From Comamonadaceae bacterium (GTDB taxonomy: Bacteria; Pseudomonadota; Gammaproteobacteria; Burkholderiales; Burkholderiaceae_C): 47,439 bases of DNA. The position numbers were made by a program, and so were the translations under genes. Where the stretch lies: NCBI GenBank assembly GCA_947372745.1, contig CANBUY010000016.1, positions 1 through 47,439 on the forward strand. Direction: 5' to 3'. Of the stretch, positions 44,858-47,439 are shown one piece after another. Position 1 is the stretch's first letter. Each line of letters starts with the position of its first letter. The notes under the pieces were generated by a model that searched no databases, was not told where the DNA came from, and saw only the letters and a program-made list of their open reading frames with translations.

Positions 44858-44928
44858 ATTACTATTAAATCAATAGCTGCCAGCGCACTGTCAGCAGGCG
44901 CTAGAAGCCCAAAATACTTTTTGATTTT
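44858..44928 (+). repeat. palindromic repeat, best-preserved copy (slyX-lipoprotein spacer)
   Basis: ACTATTAAATCAATAGCTGC, CAGCGCACTGTCAGCAGGCG, CTAGAAGCCCAAAATACTTT in succession. The arms CAGCGC/GGCGCTAG are partly complementary. Used here as the reference for other copies: 3397-3462, 8784-8846, 11325-11355, 15191-15237, 19427-19490, 30592-30657, 46718-46786. It lies downstream of slyX and may affect mRNA ends. Confidence 0.65.
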
Positions 44929-45093
44929 GAGCCCTGCCAGGGCTGGAACTGCCCGCACGGCCATGGCCGGGACGGCTTGAGTCGGCAGCACTTGAGGCGT
45001 ATAAAGGTGACGGTCCAAGCCAACCAGTATTAGAAACCCTGCTTGTCCACAGTCATGCGCAAGCTGGCGCGCGGCCGCTACACGGAGTTAGCC

Positions 45094-46689
45094 ATGAAAT
45101 GCTTCAGCGTTTTTCTGCTGCCACTTTGTCTGTTGGCGGGCTGCGCAGCCCCTGGTGAGAAGGCTCGGCTGACACCCGCGCCACCCGTGCCGGTCGCCAG
45201 CGCGGCGACACCCAGCAAACCGGTCATCACACAGTCGGCCATCAAGGCGGTTCCAGTAGCGCGGCCGCAGCCACTGGCCAGTATGGGCGACGGCTACATA
45301 CGGCTGGTCGGCCAGTCGCCTGTCAGTCCGACTTTCGAGCTCAAGCCGGAGGACGGCAGCCCGCTGAAAATCGCGGCCAGAAAGCTTGCCAACTACCTGT
45401 GGGACACACGCTCCACGCTGCTCATCGTCGCGCAGCCGCTGAATTTCCCGAATGCCAGTCCGCCCAAGCAGCAGCTGCTTTACGCCACGCGCGACGGCAA
45501 TACCGACACCGTCGAGCTGCACAACGTCATTCTGACGCCCTACTTCGAGGCAAACAATGACCTCGCGGTGCGGCTGGAATCGGCGCAGGCCACCAATGTG
45601 GACAGCCAGGTGATTCAAACAGCAGTTGAGGCACTGGCTATTGCCGCCAAGCTTGGCGCCGGTGGCGGTGTTCTGGCGCCACTGGCGATCAAGGATTATT
45701 CGTCTCAGGCCGCCAAGCTGGACAGCGCGGTGGAGAAGCTTTTAAGCACCGCCAAACGCCAGCCGCAGGAGTTTGCCTTCAATCCGTACACGACCGAACG
45801 AATAGACCTCGTGGTGCAACCCAGTCAGGGTCCGGAAGAAGTGTTGCTGTCACTGAAATACGAGCAGATTGAATCCCTGATCGGCAAGGGCAAGCGCGAA
45901 GGCATTCCCAAGGAGCCCGTGGACATCAGCAAAACCCGGGTCTCGTTCGTAGAGCCCGCAACCACCATACGCACGGCCATAGAGCAGGACGCAGCACTCC
46001 AAAAAAGCTATACGGACGACAAGGTTGACTCGCTGCAGGTGTTTTGCCGCACGCTGCCGGCCCGACTGGCAGACCTGGGCCTGAATCGGTTTGACCGCAT
46101 GGCCGTGGCTTATGCCTATCTCAGGGACAGCAGCTGGAACTCCAAACTGGCCTATCGGGTCAGCGACGACAGTTGTAGCAAACTGGTTGCCAGCCTGAGC
46201 GACATCCCGCAGCTTTTGCTCAATTCAACCCAGCAGCTCATGCGCGAGGCTGCTGACGAGCGTGCCCTGCTGCTCAGAAGATACCGCGATTCAGTCTGGA
46301 AGGACATCCCGCTGGCACTGCAGAACAATTCGGCCGAGGCCTGGCAAAAAGTGCTGGCCGACGAAGTGCGCGTCAGCGCGACTGGTGGCCCGGTGGCGCT
46401 CAAGCCTGAGCTGACGATTGCCGTCGGCGAGGGCAACAGCTACCCCATGCAGGATGTCGCCGACGCACTGGGCAGTTCGTCGCTTGTCTACAAGAAGGAG
46501 GCAATCTCCTGCTTTTCCCTGCCCACGGGCAGCACCGGGCGTTACTTCAGCTCGCCCTGCGTGAGCCTGCAAGGGGCTGGGCAGGCCCAAGCCCTGGAAG
46601 TGGAGTTCACAGTAGCAGACAGCTTTCAGGCTGCCGACGACAAAAGCTATCCACTGATAAGCGCGATCCGCTTCATCACCAAACCCTAG
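45094..46689 (+). CDS. large hypothetical lipoprotein
   Basis: 531 residues from the ATG at 45094 (MKCFSVFLLPLCLLAGCAAP), chosen because it makes a lipoprotein signal with lipobox LLAGC (lipidated Cys17). A Pro/Ala-rich linker follows, then a soluble domain of about 480 residues without a family I recognise (LANYLWDTRSTLLIVAQPL; GVLAPLAIKDYSSQAAKLDSAVEKLL; ADLGLNRFDRMAVAYAYLRDSSW). Probably periplasmic or outer-membrane facing. Coding is convincing from codon use and length. Confidence 0.8.
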   Translation: MKCFSVFLLPLCLLAGCAAPGEKARLTPAPPVPVASAATPSKPVITQSAIKAVPVARPQPLASMGDGYIRLVGQSPVSPTFELKPEDGSPLKIAARKLANYLWDTRSTLLIVAQPLNFPNASPPKQQLLYATRDGNTDTVELHNVILTPYFEANNDLAVRLESAQATNVDSQVIQTAVEALAIAAKLGAGGGVLAPLAIKDYSSQAAKLDSAVEKLLSTAKRQPQEFAFNPYTTERIDLVVQPSQGPEEVLLSLKYEQIESLIGKGKREGIPKEPVDISKTRVSFVEPATTIRTAIEQDAALQKSYTDDKVDSLQVFCRTLPARLADLGLNRFDRMAVAYAYLRDSSWNSKLAYRVSDDSCSKLVASLSDIPQLLLNSTQQLMREAADERALLLRRYRDSVWKDIPLALQNNSAEAWQKVLADEVRVSATGGPVALKPELTIAVGEGNSYPMQDVADALGSSSLVYKKEAISCFSLPTGSTGRYFSSPCVSLQGAGQAQALEVEFTVADSFQAADDKSYPLISAIRFITKP

Positions 46690-46717
46690 GCCGGCAAGCC
46701 TGGGCTGAAGATCAAGA

Positions 46718-46786
46718 CGCTATTGAATCTATAGCTGCGAGCACCCTTACTCAGGGCGCTTGCAGCTATAAAGGCATTTGAAAATA
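46718..46786 (+). repeat. palindromic repeat, downstream of lipoprotein gene
   Basis: GCTATTGAATCTATAGCTGC, GAGCACCCTTACTCAGGGCG, CTTGCAGCTATAAAGGCATT. The arms ATAGCTGCGAGC and GCTTGCAGCTAT pair with one mismatch in 12 bp, a strong hairpin. It precedes the terminator by only a few bases. Confidence 0.65.
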
Positions 46787-46787
46787 C

Positions 46788-46814
46788 AAGGGGCCAGGTC
46801 CGTCCTGGCCCCTT
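46788..46814. terminator. bidirectional terminator
   Basis: Perfect 11-bp stem AAGGGGCCAGG-TCCGT-CCTGGCCCCTT between the lipoprotein gene and the convergent crystallin-like gene. T-run is short on the plus strand (CCCCTTTC); minus strand reads CCCCTTGTATTTTC. Confidence 0.65.
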
Positions 46815-46820
46815 TCAGGA

Positions 46821-47439
46821 CTAGGAGCGCGGCTCGCCCTGGCCGTTGACAGTCAGCGTCGCGCCCGGCTGAGTTGTCATCTGCACACGGTGCTCCTGGC
46901 CGCGGAAGTTGTAAGTCACGTCCCAGTAGGCTGGTTGGGCCTGGCTGGGCTGGCTGGCGCAGCGCTGAACGTCCTGGGTCGCAGCCTGCTGGCCGGCATT
47001 GTTTCGCCCGATATTGGAGCCCACCATGGCACCTGCGGCAGCGCCGCCGACGTTAACATTAGCAGTCGCTGCGGCGGCTGGCTGGCGCTCGACCCAGCAG
47101 CGCTGCTCAGCCGGCCCCACCACGGCGCGTACCGACGTGACGTTGACCTCGTACAGCCGCTCTTCACCACGTCGGCGGTTGTCATAAACCATGGGCGAAG
47201 CTGGCGCATAGCGGTCATCACTGACCCGGGCGTCCACACCCATGGCGCGCACCGATGAAACACGGTCATTCATGCCCATGGCCACCAGCGAGGGGTAGCG
47301 CCCCGGCCGCAGCACAACGCAACGCCGGCCGAAGAGGCGCGGTCGTTGAAACCGTAGCGCGTGAAATCATCGATCTGGTTTTGCGCGTTAAAAAGTGGCC
47401 CTGGAAGTTCTCGCCTTCATAAAAGACGAACTGTGCGAA
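46821..47439 (-). pseudogene. broken beta/gamma-crystallin/glycine-zipper protein gene (partial)
   Basis: Three frames carry consecutive pieces. From the right edge, FVFYEGENFQG; after a one-base loss in a T-run (47390-47394), FNAQNQIDDFTRYGFNDRASS; then, with roughly 37 bases missing and another frame change near 47325-47335, FGRRCVVLRPGRYPSLVAMGMNDRVSSVRAMG, open to the stop at 46821. These are two half-motifs of the beta/gamma-crystallin fold, followed by a linker and a glycine-zipper-like stretch (NVGGAAAGAMVGSNIG). Could be a true pseudogene or a poor-quality contig end. Confidence 0.65.

Overview
The window looks like a chromosomal segment of a betaproteobacterium of the family Comamonadaceae (Rhodoferax/Polaromonas-like). 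This rests on protein sequences, on gene order (the yceD-rpmF-plsX-fabHDG-acpP-fabF block with maf, rluC and rne nearby, and the hemCDXY operon divergent from ppc), and on many copies of a short palindromic repeat that I associate with this family. No rRNA, tRNA, IS element, prophage or CRISPR array was seen. The right edge lies in a damaged reading frame, so it may be a contig end.

Layout. 1-6.4 kb: fatty-acid/phospholipid operon on the minus strand (yceD, rpmF, plsX, fabH, fabD, fabG, acpP, fabF; fabF runs off the left edge). 6.45-11 kb: maf (YceF type), an RsmI-like methylase, then a minus-strand group of sppA-like peptidase, Rieske protein, HAD phosphatase and rluC. 11-14.6 kb: rne (RNase E) with a roughly 0.5-kb leader. 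14.6-17.6 kb: lolA and ftsK (minus). 17.8-19.4 kb: trxB, then rpmB-rpmG with a clear promoter and terminator. 19.5-22.4 kb: acyl desaturase, RsmB-type rRNA methyltransferase, DUF1653 protein. 22.5-27.2 kb: a tightly overlapping efflux operon (TolC/NodT-like, MacA-like, separate ATPase and permease). 27.7-31.8 kb: hemC-hemD-hemX-hemY (minus). 31.9-34.8 kb: ppc.

From 34.9 kb the content becomes accessory: small unknown proteins; a run of Spy/CpxP-like chaperone, SHOCT membrane protein and CxxCxGxG zinc protein behind an FNR-like box; an orphan ABC ATPase; an aromatic-catabolism cluster (Bug binding protein, MarR regulator, FAD monooxygenase, DUF2783, VOC protein, fumarylacetoacetase) behind two identical palindromic operators; a DTW-domain tRNA-modification gene, slyX, a large unknown lipoprotein, and a broken beta/gamma-crystallin gene.

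The most unusual theme is short repeats that have become protein. One ~65-bp palindromic repeat family occurs about eight times. One copy supplies nearly all of the LolA signal peptide, one sits in-frame in hemD, one in the SppA N-terminus and one forms the end of fabH. A different GC-rich repeat is inserted in-frame (about 36 codons) into the conserved SRPAxR...LRAIPW loop of PEP carboxylase. Regulatory candidates include an FNR-like box beside the start of the O2-dependent desaturase, a second FNR-like box before the Spy-like gene, and the paired MarR-type operators.
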